NCBI GenBank assembly: GCA_918026815.1
Contig: CAKJVC010000068.1
Location: 2,046,001 to 2,110,000 of the forward strand
Direction: 5' to 3'
From: Chalara sp. BL73
Taxonomy: Eukaryota > Ascomycota > Leotiomycetes > Helotiales
Length of the DNA: 64,000 bases
Shown here: positions 23,499 through 34,790 of the stretch, in pieces
How positions within the stretch are numbered: the stretch's first letter is position 1
Layout of the letters: each line of letters opens with the position of its first letter
Notes under the pieces: generated by a model
Databases searched by the model: none
Told to the model about the DNA's origin: nothing
What the model saw: only the letters and a program-made list of their open reading frames with translations
Made by a program: the position numbers and the translations under genes

Positions 23499-24254
23499 AT
23501 GGCGGAAAACAAACCTACCTTCCACCACCTCAATGTAAGTAGGTGCTCGACCGATCCTGAACATTGTTAACAGGTATAGAGTTCCCAATCGCAACGCATA
23601 TTCTGGCTCCTTGAGGAGCTCGACATCGAATACAACCTTGTCCTGCACGAACGTCTCCCAGCGTCTGATCCTAAACGACCCTTCCGCTCTCCTCCCTCCC
23701 TTGTCGAAACTGGTCCCTACGGCCAGGCACCTCTTCTCATCAGCGGTTCTGCAGATGGAAACCGCTATATTAATGAGTCTTCCGCCATCGCTACATACCT
23801 CATTCGCACATTCGACACCGAAGACAAGTTCGGCCTGCGGAATGGAGACTGGATCCGGGACGAGATATTGACATCGTTGGTGGGTGTCCTGCACAGGAAT
23901 ACATATATGATATTGATGATCGATTTCGGAGCCCTTAAGGCGCCTGGAGGAGAGGGAATAGGTCCAGATGGCGGTGATATAAGGACGGTGTTAGGGCATG
24001 TGGAGAGAGAATTTAAGAATGGTCCACCTGGCGGATATTTTGCCGGAGAACACCCGGGGAGAGCAGATATCCTCTTCGAGTGGCCACTCACATCAATTAA
24101 ACAACGGAAGACTGTGGATCTAGAGAAGGAATTTCCAATACTGGATGCATGGTTGACGAGGGTTCATGAACGACCAGCTTTCAAGAGGAGTTTGGAAAAA
24201 GGAAACGGGTATGATCCGTCAGTTTTTCCGAAGTCTGGAAGGGAGAAAAAATAA
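23499..24254 (+). CDS. Glutathione S-transferase
   Basis: Exon 1 (23499-23534) encodes MAENKPTFHHLN. After a 45-nt intron, exon 2 (23580-24254) begins SSQSQRIFWLLEELDIEYN, giving about 236 residues. The N-terminal thioredoxin-fold shows the Ser-Gln-Ser-Gln-Arg active-site region, a glutathione-binding GPYGQAPLL loop and NESSAIATYL, the gamma-glutamyl-binding ES pair. The C-terminal helical domain includes a GGYFAGEHPGRADILFEWPL segment, the usual N-capping/hydrophobic-staple region. The protein lacks a signal peptide and should be cytosolic, conjugating glutathione to electrophiles or reducing peroxides. It is next to a TE relic and about 10 kb from the terpenoid cluster, so I do not assign it to that cluster. 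Confidence 0.93.
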
Positions 24255-24842
24255 AATAATGCATCCTCATTTGTTAATGTAGGACCGCGTTCTTGGGGGG
24301 GGGGTGTTACATTGTGTGGCCGCTGGATCAATCGAGACCTTAACTCATTACCGTGATTCTTTTCTCAACCGTTAGGACTATCCAAAGGCTGATTCTTTGT
24401 GGGTGGACGGGTGGACTCGCTATTCGACACTCTCTGCTCTCCATTTCAGTATATAGCAATGCTGTAAAAAATATAATCAGCTCTCCACAGGTATTTTTCT
24501 ACTTTATATTATTACGTGACTACACGCTCATCCTGTGCAAAGGTCATGTTAGACAGCGAAAGCGGCTGCAGCTGCAAATCCATCATTCATATCATACAAT
24601 TCTTATAAAATACGTCCTCGTAGCGTTTAAAGTTGACCGACGAGCGTCTTTTTTGACAATACTGAGCCACCAACAACTAGCGCCAAGTGTCTGCTTATGT
24701 ACCTTAGAACGTCCACATACTTATAGTTCCCATTGCGTCAATCGTAGATTTAAGTGTAACACGAAAATACTACCTTGGCCCGTTACAGTGCTATCCTACT
24801 AGTCCAGCTTTTGTTGTATTTCAAGCTATCCAGAGTGGTCAC
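24255..24842. other. Intergenic, no recognised gene
   Basis: Starts with the GST 3' region, including a G-run at about 24294-24304. A frame at 24353-24802 (+) has no motif and is probably chance. Confidence 0.4.
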
Positions 24843-26142
24843 ATGATGAATCATGAATATGGTTATTCGACAATCCTGCGGTCAAGACCCAAGGAATTGG
24901 CACAACATTTTCGCCAGTTGCTTCGGCAGCATTCTGAGGATAATATTTCCGAATATTTATTGAAAGCCATCGAGAGCGAATCATTACCCCCAACCATCGA
25001 TGCGCTGTGGTTATCAATCGCAAGGTCTCCATTAACAATCTTCAAATGCCTCCAATAGGAGTTCTCCATCTTCATTCGCTGCCAGGCGATCAAGTGCTTT
25101 AAGGTTCTGTTCCAAAAGAAAGGGTGGCTACAAATATGGAACGGAATCAGAGGAGTACAAGGTATTGCGGCACTGCTGAGCAAATTCTCGGTCTTGAAGG
25201 TCAAGGCTTTCCTGATGCGCCTTCCCCATCATCCGAACTGGTCTGATGCAAACGAGAAGAGGGAAAGAATCACTAAGCTTTTCAAATGTCTACTCTCTAG
25301 GGTATACAATGATGTGCCATTCCAGAATTCGGAGGAGAGACCATTCTCGAGACATTACTCGATCCTGTTGCAGGGTTATACCGTATCATTTGTGGAAGAG
25401 ACTATGCGCAATGAATCGCATCTCCTGACGAACAATAGCAAAGGTCTTTGAAAGACCACTATAAAGTATTGAGACAGCAGCGTCTTGATAACTTAGGTCA
25501 ACCATCTACTTTTGAAACCTTCCAGCAGTATTTTGGCCCTCTTTTCAAATACGTCCCATCCCAGCCGACCCCTAAAAAGTGCTATACAGAATCAATGCTC
25601 TTTCCTTGACCATACTTCGAAAGCTTGTTACGTTAAAAGATAGCAAAATCCGAGATGTGGACATCTTGGCAGAGCTCATCGAGCCTACCGCGACCTCCAA
25701 GAAACGAAGCACTGGCTCTCGCACTTCGGTCATGATCCATTCATATGCAAATACAACTATTTCTTCCCCGTCCCCCGGCTCCGAGCCAGCACTTACCCAG
25801 CCACATCCCCGAACAACGGGATCACAACATCCCAGGTACAGAAGCACGTCTTTGCAGTAGCACGAGTCCTCCTCTCTCACTCCTCTCCGGAGTACTTCCA
25901 TGCTTTCATGTCAAGCTTCGCGCCTAGTCCTTCCCAAGGCAGCAGCAAGAATGACGACGGAAGATTTAGTTGGCGCGTATCTAGCTCTGAAACTAATACT
26001 ACAAGCTAAGAACCCCCGAGATGAACAAGCTAAGAAAGAAGTCAAAGAGATGATCAGGGGGTGGAGAAAGAGCGAGTATGAGTGGATCAGAGACTTAGCA
26101 AGGCCAGAAGGAATGGACGTAAGTGTACTGGCAACGGAGTAG
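24843..26142 (+). pseudogene. Degenerate gene of an unrecognised helical protein
   Basis: A protein-like reading runs through this stretch but is broken. Frame 3 gives RPKELAQHFRQLLRQHSED and on to TIFKCLQ, then TAG at 25056-25058. It continues in the same frame as EFSIFIRCQAIKCFKVLF, LLSKFSVLKVKAFLMRLP and NEKRERITKLFKCLLSRVY. At about 25445 the coding signal jumps frame (KDHYKVLRQQRLDNLGQPS). It shifts again near 25575-25610 (LTILRKLVTLKDSKIRDVDIL). A last open piece ends at 26142 (GAYLALKLILQAKNPRDEQ). Leu-rich amphipathic segments suggest a helical-repeat protein. The stop fits a CAG to TAG change. No family was recognised; unusual introns could explain one break but hardly all. Confidence 0.45.
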
Positions 26143-26457
26143 GACACGAAATTGAAGTATATGGGTTTAATAATGTACTGAGTAGCACTCTTTGATAAAA
26201 CCAGGTCATTCCAAGTCTTTTCTTGTATATTCCTGTGCAAGGGCGAACCTCAAAAACACTAACCACAAAAATGGAAAGTTAGAGGGAATTAGACTTCATC
26301 TCAAAGCACTGTTAAAAAAAGCAATGTACTCGGTTGATGTTTATTCTACCCATGCCACCCTGAACCATTAGGAGTACTCGTCGCTTTGATGAAACTCCTT
26401 GCTCCTATTATTTACCACACCTGCTTGCTAAGTTTGGTAACGGACACGGTCTTTCAC
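26143..26457. other. Intergenic, shared 3' region
   Basis: Lies between the broken gene (+) and the end of the next gene (-). Nothing recognised. Confidence 0.4.
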
Positions 26458-28359
26458 TCAGAATACCTGACTGCCACAAGGACCACTCTCCTTCCCCAGA
26501 CCTGTCTTTGCCCTCTTTCTCGCTGCACTGATATCATCATTCCTTGTTCTCTTTGTGGCTTTTCCGGTAGACGTGATACTATGTGGAATTTCGTCAATTG
26601 GCACATAGAAAGGAAGCTCATCGCCAACGGATTTCTGCAGTTCTTTCGCCTTGGATCGTGTCATCCTAGGTTCTGGTCCGTTTGGTGCTGGGAAGAGAAG
26701 GCTTGGGCAGGAGCGGGGAGAATGGTATGGCCTTTATTCATCTTTGTTAGTAGGGGTGATGTAATATGCCATCTTGTACACTTACGATTCAGATTTTAAA
26801 GGCTCATCTTTTATGGACGAAAATTGGGAGCATGTACGCCGTTGGCTTTGGCCCATACGTTGTTGCTTTGAAGGAGGCAGCTGGCCATTTTTCTTCCACC
26901 TAATTGAAGTAGGGCGTTGGGGCTCTTTTTCTTTGCCTTTGTTGCCGCGTGAAGGAGGGCTTGGGTCATCAGAATCAGATGGTAATGATCGAGTATTATT
27001 TCCAGTAGAAGCGCTACCCTGCCCATCCTTGGTTGCCGTTGGCTTTTGACAGCAGTAAATGAAAAGATAATCTTTCCAACCTCGGTCCATCATTTCTCTC
27101 GTCGCCCATTTCCATTCATTTTCGCATACAAGATGCACATGTGGAACCCATTCAGTATCGTCTCCTCTACTTATTGCAATCTCTTCTAATGCCTGAAGGA
27201 CATTGTCGTAGCCTTCCCCTAACTGCGCGATTACTCCATCATTTATGTTTGGATTCTTCGGTAAAGGCGTCTCTTCACCACGTTGTTTACTCCAACAGAA
27301 AAAAATGTGGTATTCTACCCGCGGATTAAGCAGGATACAGTCCTGACTAAGCATAACGGCCAGCTCCTCTTCATAAAAGTCATTAAAACTAATGCTAGGG
27401 GAAATATCAACTGAGTATGGTTCCATATCCACATCAGGGATCTCATTCGGGTGGGTTCCTTCAGGGACGTCGGAAACTCCTAAGTCTTGGATTGCTCCAT
27501 GAGTGTGTGAGGAATATATTGATAATCGGACTTTTTGGGGGTTCGATTCTGCTGGTGAAGATGTTTCAGCAAGTGTTTCCTGCTCCCCTTGCTGTTCAAA
27601 AAGAGGTGTGTTTCCCTCAACAACCTCGGCAATGGATGGTATTCTGTGGCTGCTCAGTGTTTCTCTGTACCGCGCAGCGCTCATATGCATCTTGTGTTTT
27701 GGTGTGTGTCCAGAACACCGTTTTAGGGGCGGCATTAGAGCTGACTCATCGGCATTAATATCATCCTCTTCAATCGTCTCATTCTCCGGAATTTCTTGAC
27801 TTTTAATCACTGTTTCTGGAGAAGGGGCGATATCAAGATTTGCCAATGCTTCTTCGGTAGAGTCTCTACGCCTTCCTGGTACTGTCTGTGCTTCCGAAAA
27901 TCTTGACTTATTTTCAGGAGACTCGGTATGCGAATGCTGTGCGTTTCCTGATGAGTGTGATGGTCTTTGATCTTTCTCATTCGGTTGATGATTGGGTGTC
28001 TGACTTTCCTTGCCTCTGGGCAGTTGACGCTGCACCTCCTTCTGGCCATCACTGGAACCTTGAGAACTCTGTTCGGTAGCTTGATGCCTCCTTTCCCGAG
28101 CCCGCTGCTCTCGGGCACTTGGCATTTGCAGATTATAAGCTTCTCTTGAAGTACCAGGACATGTTGCATGTGAGGAGCCTGCTTCTGCTGAAGAACTTTG
28201 CTGTGTCTGCTCTCCCGCTTTTTGCCCATTACCTGCATTCCCGAAAGCGTGCCCTGGGGTTTGTTGACGTCTTACCTTTTCTGTGAGTGTCTCCTCAACC
28301 CATCTAATAGAAGTAGGTTTTCTCTTCCATTTCTCTGGCTCAGGTTGGTTATTCTCCAT
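26458..28359 (-). CDS. Hypothetical low-complexity protein with a conserved-looking C-terminal region
   Basis: Exons 28359-26786 and 26731-26458 join in frame across a 54-nt intron, giving about 615 residues. The start is MENNQPEPEKWKRKPTSIRW. The first 290 or so residues are Gln/Ser/Glu-rich and probably disordered. Residues of about 325-440 look folded: ISFNDFYEEELAVMLSQD, VEYHIFFCW, VIAQLGEGYDNVLQALEEI, WVPHVHLVCENEWKWATREM and WKDYLFIYCCQKP. The second exon is basic, with TGKATKRTRNDD and AARKRAKTG, which look like nuclear localisation signals. The motif RPTSIRW near residue 485 echoes KPTSIRW at the N-terminus, a possible internal duplication. I recognise no domain. A nuclear role is an inference from the basic tail only. 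Confidence 0.6.
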
Positions 28360-28993
28360 CCTTAAGTATGGTATAATACGTCGCAATATCTATAATGCTG
28401 ATGTGATGTTGATGGATATTGGTGTATTTATTGGGCAAGTTTGGGTGGAGGGTAGAGAAGTACCTATAGATAGACCAGTTAAGAAGGAAGGTGCAGGATG
28501 ACCATAGAAAGCCAGCGATGTAGATTTGCCATGATTTGAGAGATGTAAGTGGTCTAACGCAACGCCTTCTATTAATGGATGAACTCCTTGCGAAAAGAAG
28601 ATAACTGTTCGACACAGCACTTATTTGAAACATATGCAAGAGCAACTTTGTGACTTTTGGTGGTGGAAGAAGATATGTGGGACGATATATGATGTTGAAA
28701 GAACAGCAAAAGACAAGGAAACAACGAATAGCTCCCAGTTTGGTTCCCAGAACAGTTTGTGCCTTGTAAATACTTTTAGACAAGCCAGACCGCGTGAAAA
28801 CAAAAACGAAAACAAAAAATATCTCCCTATTCCATACTTAAAGTAAATATGGTGTTTCAGAGCTCGTTCCGAAGAAGGCGCCATTGGTCCAAGTCCTTGT
28901 ATATCTTTTTTCTCTGCTATCTGTAAATACAATGCGAGTTTTCCTAGTATAGCCCCGCCCAACGCCTGGTTCATTGCTACGTATCGTGGCATT
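28360..28993. other. Intergenic, no recognised gene
   Basis: Lies upstream of the previous gene and downstream of the VanZ-like gene, both on the minus strand. Frames on the minus strand here (to 28783 and through 28621) are motif-free. The promoter of the 26458-28359 gene should lie here. Confidence 0.4.
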
Positions 28994-29661
28994 TCATTCC
29001 TTCCGCTTAGCCGCCTCCCCTTCGGTATCACCAGCACTACTGGCACTGGGTGTCTTTCCGCCAACACTGTCTGTCCCATGCTCTTCCTCGTCCCAGGCAT
29101 CTTCAACATTCTCATCCCAGTTATCAACCTCTTCATCCAATGTCCGTGCTGTCGTCGGTACTGTTCCTGATTCCTGTGCACCGACGCCTTCACCGAGTTC
29201 AAGATCCTGTCCTTCGTCGCCGGGTACAGCCTGGTAGTGTTTCGCAAGTCGTTTCCGCTCCAACATCCGTGAATGGTACCAACTGTTCAATCCCAATGCG
29301 GCTAATGAGCCCACAACGTTCGCTACGATGTCGAAAACATCAAAATTTCGACCATTGGGAAGGAAGCCCTGCAGAATCTCTGAGCCGACGCCCAGAAAGC
29401 CTGTGCAAACCAGGAGAGTGAAATTGAGGTTTCGTCTGCGAGATGTTTCGAATATCCAGTAGAAGCAGGTCGTGAGAATGAAGAATGTAATGCAGTGTAG
29501 GACTTTATCGTTCACAACAGCGTCCACCTGGAGGGCGGATAAACCTGCATAACCTGCCAGCAGGCAGAGGAAGAAGAAGGCACCTATGGAGCCGTTAGCT
29601 GGCTGAGCCTACAAAGAAGCCCTGAACTCCACCAACCGGCAAAAGGTAGTCTTATGCGCAT
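28994..29661 (-). CDS. VanZ-like family membrane protein
   Basis: Exon 1 (29661-29637) encodes MRIRLPFA; exon 2 (29583-28994) continues AFFFLCLLAGYAGLSALQV, giving about 204 residues. Four hydrophobic segments in the first 115 residues and the sequence DKVLHCITFFILTT, then GVGSEILQGFLPNGRNFDVFDIVANVVGS, match VanZ-like proteins, with the Glu and Asp of EILQ and FDVFD typical of the family. The last 85 residues are acidic, Asp/Glu/Ser-rich and probably cytosolic. Bacterial VanZ is linked to teicoplanin resistance, but fungal members have no established function, so only the family is assigned. The short first exon was chosen because it supplies the first membrane helix with an ATG. Confidence 0.83.
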
Positions 29662-30383
29662 ATTTGACGCTTGATAAATTTCGGGTTATCAGGTCATTTC
29701 AATGTTTTTCCGCTATGTGTATGACAGTTGTATTGAAAGCTTAAGCCTTGTTGGGTGCCTTGCTGAAGCTTTGATGTTCAGCTACCCTTGCAGGTTGCCG
29801 TGAGCTTCACGTGACTAGGCCAGCAAAGCTGTAGACGAATGATGATGAGTCAGAAATGCCAAGATGATCATGAGGCTCCAAGGCACCGTTTCCATCAGTC
29901 AGCGACAGGTTTGTTTAAGGGATGCGGCCAGACAGATCCAAGCAAAGAAGGTTAATTTCTAGCAGAACAAGAAAGAATAGACTGACTGGAAATGGAGGAA
30001 ATTCAAAAGTAGAAAACAAATAAACAATTGCATCATCAGTATTGGCAAATAATAAACATAAAAAATATTCACAAGACCCCCTAAAAGTTGATCCTTACCC
30101 CCTTTCTCAGTGGTTTTTCTTAGCACCTCACCCGCGACCGGTCCAGTGGTTTTTGTGAGCGCAACCGCAACGTCCTGTGGTCGCATCACCAAAAGGCGAC
30201 GGATTTCACCATCACCTCCCCAACGCAAATCCATCGAGATTCGTCCAAATTTGTCGGCACAGGATCCTCCAATGAAGGACATTCATTAAGAATCATTTGA
30301 AGACGCGAAGACGCCTTGGAAAGGCTCAGTGGTTTGTCGCGCCCAATCCTGTTCCGCGCTCACACGCGCACGGGAGGGGGAAC
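29662..30383. other. Divergent promoter region between VanZ-like gene and spt7
   Basis: Both neighbours start here and point away from each other. A minus-strand frame at 29959-30282 begins with an ATG and has a possible GTAAGG donor after about 60 codons, but shows no motif. I treat it as untranslated or unproven. Confidence 0.45.
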
Positions 30384-33300
30384 ATGTCTCGACAATCAGC
30401 ATCAACCACTTTCATCGGTCAACAATCATGGGTTCCTCCATCACATCTGGGTCATCCCAGCAAGAACTTCCATCATAAAGACCGGACCCCAACACGTTCA
30501 CACACTCCGAATCACTTCGAACCCAGCCCCGATGCCATAATGGCGGTACCGCCCGCCGTACAAGGGTTCGATGGAGATAATGCAGAGGATGAAATCCAAA
30601 GAAGCTACTTCAAGGATCTATATCTGCAAAGTGAAAGCAAGATAGCCATCTTCTCTGGTGACAATGTAGCAGAGGACCAGGACCCGCAGATCGATCCCTC
30701 GGTTCGGGTCGAGGAGCTCGCGATGGAGGGCAGTATTACGGATGAGCCACAACAGAAGCCTGCCCCCAAGAAGTCTGCGCGGGTCATTGATGAAGATAAC
30801 TATGATGATGAGGACGAGGAGGATGAAGATGAGGCACCGGCCTCACCGCTCAAGCGAAAAGCTGCCAATGCCTTACCATCGCCGTCCAAATCCGGTAGCT
30901 CTCCCGTATCTGCAAATTCGAATAAGTCCCCTACCAAACAAAGCGAGCAGAATAAGGAGGACGGATCACAAGAGCAAGCTAAATCATCAGAAGATGCGCG
31001 CAAGCAATTGGAGAAAGAAAAGAAGGCTATTGAAGAAGCAGCCAAGCGAACTTTTCATACGCTATTCTACACATTGGACAATGACCGGACAGCGATGTTA
31101 GAGCAGCAGAGGCTAGAGGAATCAGAACAGCAGATTGATGCAGAAGTCGGCCGTGCAGGCAATACTAGTAATGGACAGCCAAATGGTCAACAACAGGGCA
31201 CGCTAAGTCAAGCGAATTTGGGCGCATCAAGCTTGACTTTGAAGCATCTAATTGCCCGTATCGACCTGAAACGCGCGAAAGTACAAGCATCAGATGCCGA
31301 GCTGCGATCTCTGATGAACGAAGTCCGAAAGAATCGAAGCAAGTATGCGAGCGAAGAACTCGTTAACCAGGAGGAGCTATACGAAGCTGTAGACAAAGTG
31401 CTCAGTGAGCTCAAAGCCATGACAGAGTATTCTGCTCCTTTCCTGGCTCGCGTTAACAAGAGAGAGGCTCCGGACTATTACAATGGTAATTTATTTTGAT
31501 ATACTTCATGAATCCTAGCTAATATGTACAAGTCATCAAACAACCCATGGATCTTGGCACAATGTCCAAAAAGCTGAAGACCCATGTCTACAAGTCAAAA
31601 GCAGAGTTTACACATGATCTGGACCTAGTTTGGTCGAACTGTCTCAAGTACAACGGAGACCTCAACCACCCGTTACGCCGAAATGCAATTGCTATGAGAA
31701 AAGAGGCAGATAAACTAGTGCCGTTAATTCCTGATCTTGTCATTCGCCCTCGAGCCGAAGTAGAAGCTGAAGAACGAATGAAGCAAAATGGTGGTGAGGA
31801 TGATGCAGGTGATGATAGTGACGACGAACCGATCATGTCCTCAAGGGGCCGTAAAACTGGTGCAAAAGGCGCCACTAAATCTAGAAAGACCGCTTCAGGA
31901 CGTGAAGAAGGCACCCCTGGGGTAGACGTTAAACCTACGCTGCAGCTGAACGGCATTCTTAGTGTTCACGAAGGATCAGATGCTGGTCTGGATAGTAATG
32001 GCTTTGCTACACCTCCTATTGGAGGTGCTGGATCAGTAACACCAGGCGGACTACACGGTGCGCCAGGCAGTCAAGTCGATGGAATGGATCTAGACGGGCC
32101 GTCTTTGAACGGAATCACACTGGGCCAGTCCTCTGCCAATAATGTCCGCGAGGACGAGGAGTATAAGATCTGGAAGCAGGTGACCAAGAAGGATAGAGCT
32201 TTTGTTGTGAGGGAAAGAGCTCGACTGTTCAAAGGAGACAAAATGAACATGGAAGAACCCGCCTCATTACGGAGCAAGGGGGGCATGAGAAGGTGGCTCC
32301 GCCAACAGAAGCAAGCTCAGGAAACATCTCAATCAGATGCCATTGCAGATGTGAAAGCTCAGGAGACCTTAGCTGAGGGGATGGAAGTTGAGGAAGAAAA
32401 GGTCCTACCAGATTACTATGATCCACTATCGGTCATTCCAGATATTCCCGCAAGACTTCAATGGGTTGAGGACTCTGAGGGCCAGGTCTTGAACAGGCAG
32501 GAAGAGTACCTGCGAAGCTTTCCAAAAGGGCTTTTCACCGCACCGAAAAGCATTCTGACTGATCGACTCGAGTCAAACATGAGACAAATACAAGAGACCA
32601 GAAAGGTCTGCTCCAAAATTGGTGTCATAAAGCAGATGCAGCTGCAAGCCCAGGTAAGTTGGAAATTGATCTATCTTTGCTCATTATACTAACTGGTTCT
32701 CCAGATGTATAATAACCAATTTCCAAAATATGAACCTCAACCTTTCTTCGAAGCAGATATCGAAAGTCACATTATCTCGGACGATGGTCCTGTCATGGCT
32801 ACTTGGGTTTGCAGAGCCGCACTGTCAAGATCTGTAGCGAAGCTCTGCTATCATGCCGGATTCGAAGAACTTCAACCTTCTGCCTTGGACGTCATTACCG
32901 ATATCGCTGGCGACTTCTTCGGTAAATTAGCCCGGTCCTTTAACGTCTATAAAGAGGCTCCCCAAATCCCAGCCACGGGTGCTGCAGATGGCACCAGATT
33001 CCAACCACGCTACACCAACGAGGAAGTAGTGCTTCATGCTCTTAACGAGCATGGTTTTGATATAGAGGCTCTTGAAAGCTATGTGAAAGATGACGTGGAG
33101 CGAATGGGTGGAAAACTTGGTGTTATGCACGAGCGCATGAAGGCCCATCTCGCCGACTTACTACGCCCTGCACTTACTGACGCTGGGCCTGATGGCTCAG
33201 GGGCTTTTAATGATGGTAGTGAGCAGTTCGTTGGAGGAGACTTCGCAGAAGAACTCGGCGAAGATTTCTTTGGCTTCAAAGCACTTGGTCTTGACAGCGA

Positions 33301-33850
33301 ATTCGGAATGTCAAGCTTGTCTGTGCCCTTACATCTTATCAATACCAGACTTCACAACACCTACGCCGGGCCCGTCGCAGCAGTTGTCACGGCCGAGATC
33401 TTCCCACCATTACCAGCGCTCGACCCCGTCACCATCGAGAATATCAAAGAGCAAATTGGTCTTGTTCGCCAATTCTTCCTTGATAAATTACACAATAATG
33501 ATGATGAGCCGCTATCCGATGATATCGACCTCCCAGGAAAACAGAAGCAGTCACGACCGCGTCTCGGCCCTACCGGCAAGATAACTAGCCCTCGCAAACG
33601 TCCTCTGAAAGAATTGCAAGGAAATGCCAAGAAGAAGAAGAAACTCGATAATGGTACTGCGCAAGATGTTAAGATGTCTGGTATGAACGGCTCACCCGCT
33701 AAGGTGATCACACCCGCAAAGAAGTTGAAATTGATGAACGGCGGACCGGTAGGCATGGAGAGGGCGGAGAGTAGTCAAGGAAATGGGAGTCCCGAGAAAG
33801 ATGATGGCGAGGCTAATGGCTTGATGAGCCCTGAGAGTATTGAGCGGTGA
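30384..33850 (+). CDS. spt7: SAGA complex subunit Spt7 (bromodomain and histone-fold protein)
   Basis: Three exons (30384-31485, 31533-32653, 32705-33850) give about 1122 residues; a start at 30540 ([12 protein letters not shown]) would give 1070 and is equally possible. Acidic DEDEEDEDE and Lys/Ser-rich stretches precede a bromodomain in which the [10 protein letters not shown] turn spans intron 1 and is followed by [18 protein letters not shown], the acetyl-lysine-binding Asn region. A middle conserved block includes [20 protein letters not shown]. Near residue 760, [26 protein letters not shown] is the histone-fold domain that pairs with another SAGA subunit in yeast. The C-terminus is basic (KKKKK and Pro-Ala-Lys repeats). 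Spt7 is a scaffold of the SAGA acetyltransferase complex in the nucleus. The assignment rests on bromodomain plus this histone fold. Confidence 0.93.
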
Positions 33851-34790
33851 TGACCGCCTCGCATAAGCATGAGTGTAAAGGAAGTTTTGATATGTGGAAT
33901 ACGAACTATCGGTGGGATTTAGCGAGCGATCATGAGCAGGTTGAGTCTTCAAATTGGGTATATATGGGCTGGTATAGTGGCGCGATGCGTTTCATAAAGT
34001 GTACCAAAGAGGGCAAGTCAGGCGTTTCTGGAGAGGTGATGCATGGAATAATGATATCATTACTGCATTGAAGAAGTCAGATGGTGTTGAACCCGACTGG
34101 ATGGGTAATTGGAGAAGTTGAGGAGAGGACCGGGGTGGGGAGGAGATAGGACAAGGAGGACGGACATTGTAATTTACAGAAAGTTGCGGTAGAGGATATT
34201 CAGAGCGTTGATACATGAACATAACTAGCAATACTAGGGCGTGATTGTTGGTTCTATTCCATTTCTCTATCTGCACTACATGGTAAGTTTACTGTTTAGT
34301 CTACTTGTCGATGCTACTGTGCTATCCTTCTTACACCACGATCATCTTGCTTCCCAGTGTTCTTTTGTTTTATTACATAATTCTACTTATCATCACATTC
34401 TCGTTTCTAGCGCTATTGACAGCGACATCTTCGTCCGGGTCACAATAGTCATGGACATTGGGTCAACACAAATTCATTGAAAACCCTGTCTTTCGGCTCC
34501 CCGATGGCTGGATGCTAGAGCGAGTCAGCGCACTACTAAAATGCGCACATGATTACTAAGGTATTTCAAGAGGCAGAATCACATTAATGCATCTCTCTAT
34601 CAATGGGGGAGCACCTCATATGTGCACACGATGTTCTCAATCAACACATCCACCAAAGCTCACGAAACCATATCTCTGCATCATCAAACAGCTTAATAAC
34701 AACTCTCTCTGTTCTAGCGTCCCACATACACAGCACCTAAGCCTCGGGAATCACCACACGCTGTCTGTCGTGCAACTCGCTAGGCTTCTT
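33851..34790. other. Intergenic between convergent genes
   Basis: Should hold the 3' UTRs of spt7 (+) and the HTH-like protein gene (-). No coding signal or RNA gene was seen. Confidence 0.45.

Noticed and set aside
29959..30282. Minus-strand open frame of 107 codons with an ATG between the VanZ-like gene and spt7
   Set aside because: No motif, the second half is low-complexity hydrophobic from A+T-rich DNA, and it lies in a divergent promoter. A short first exon remains possible but unsupported.
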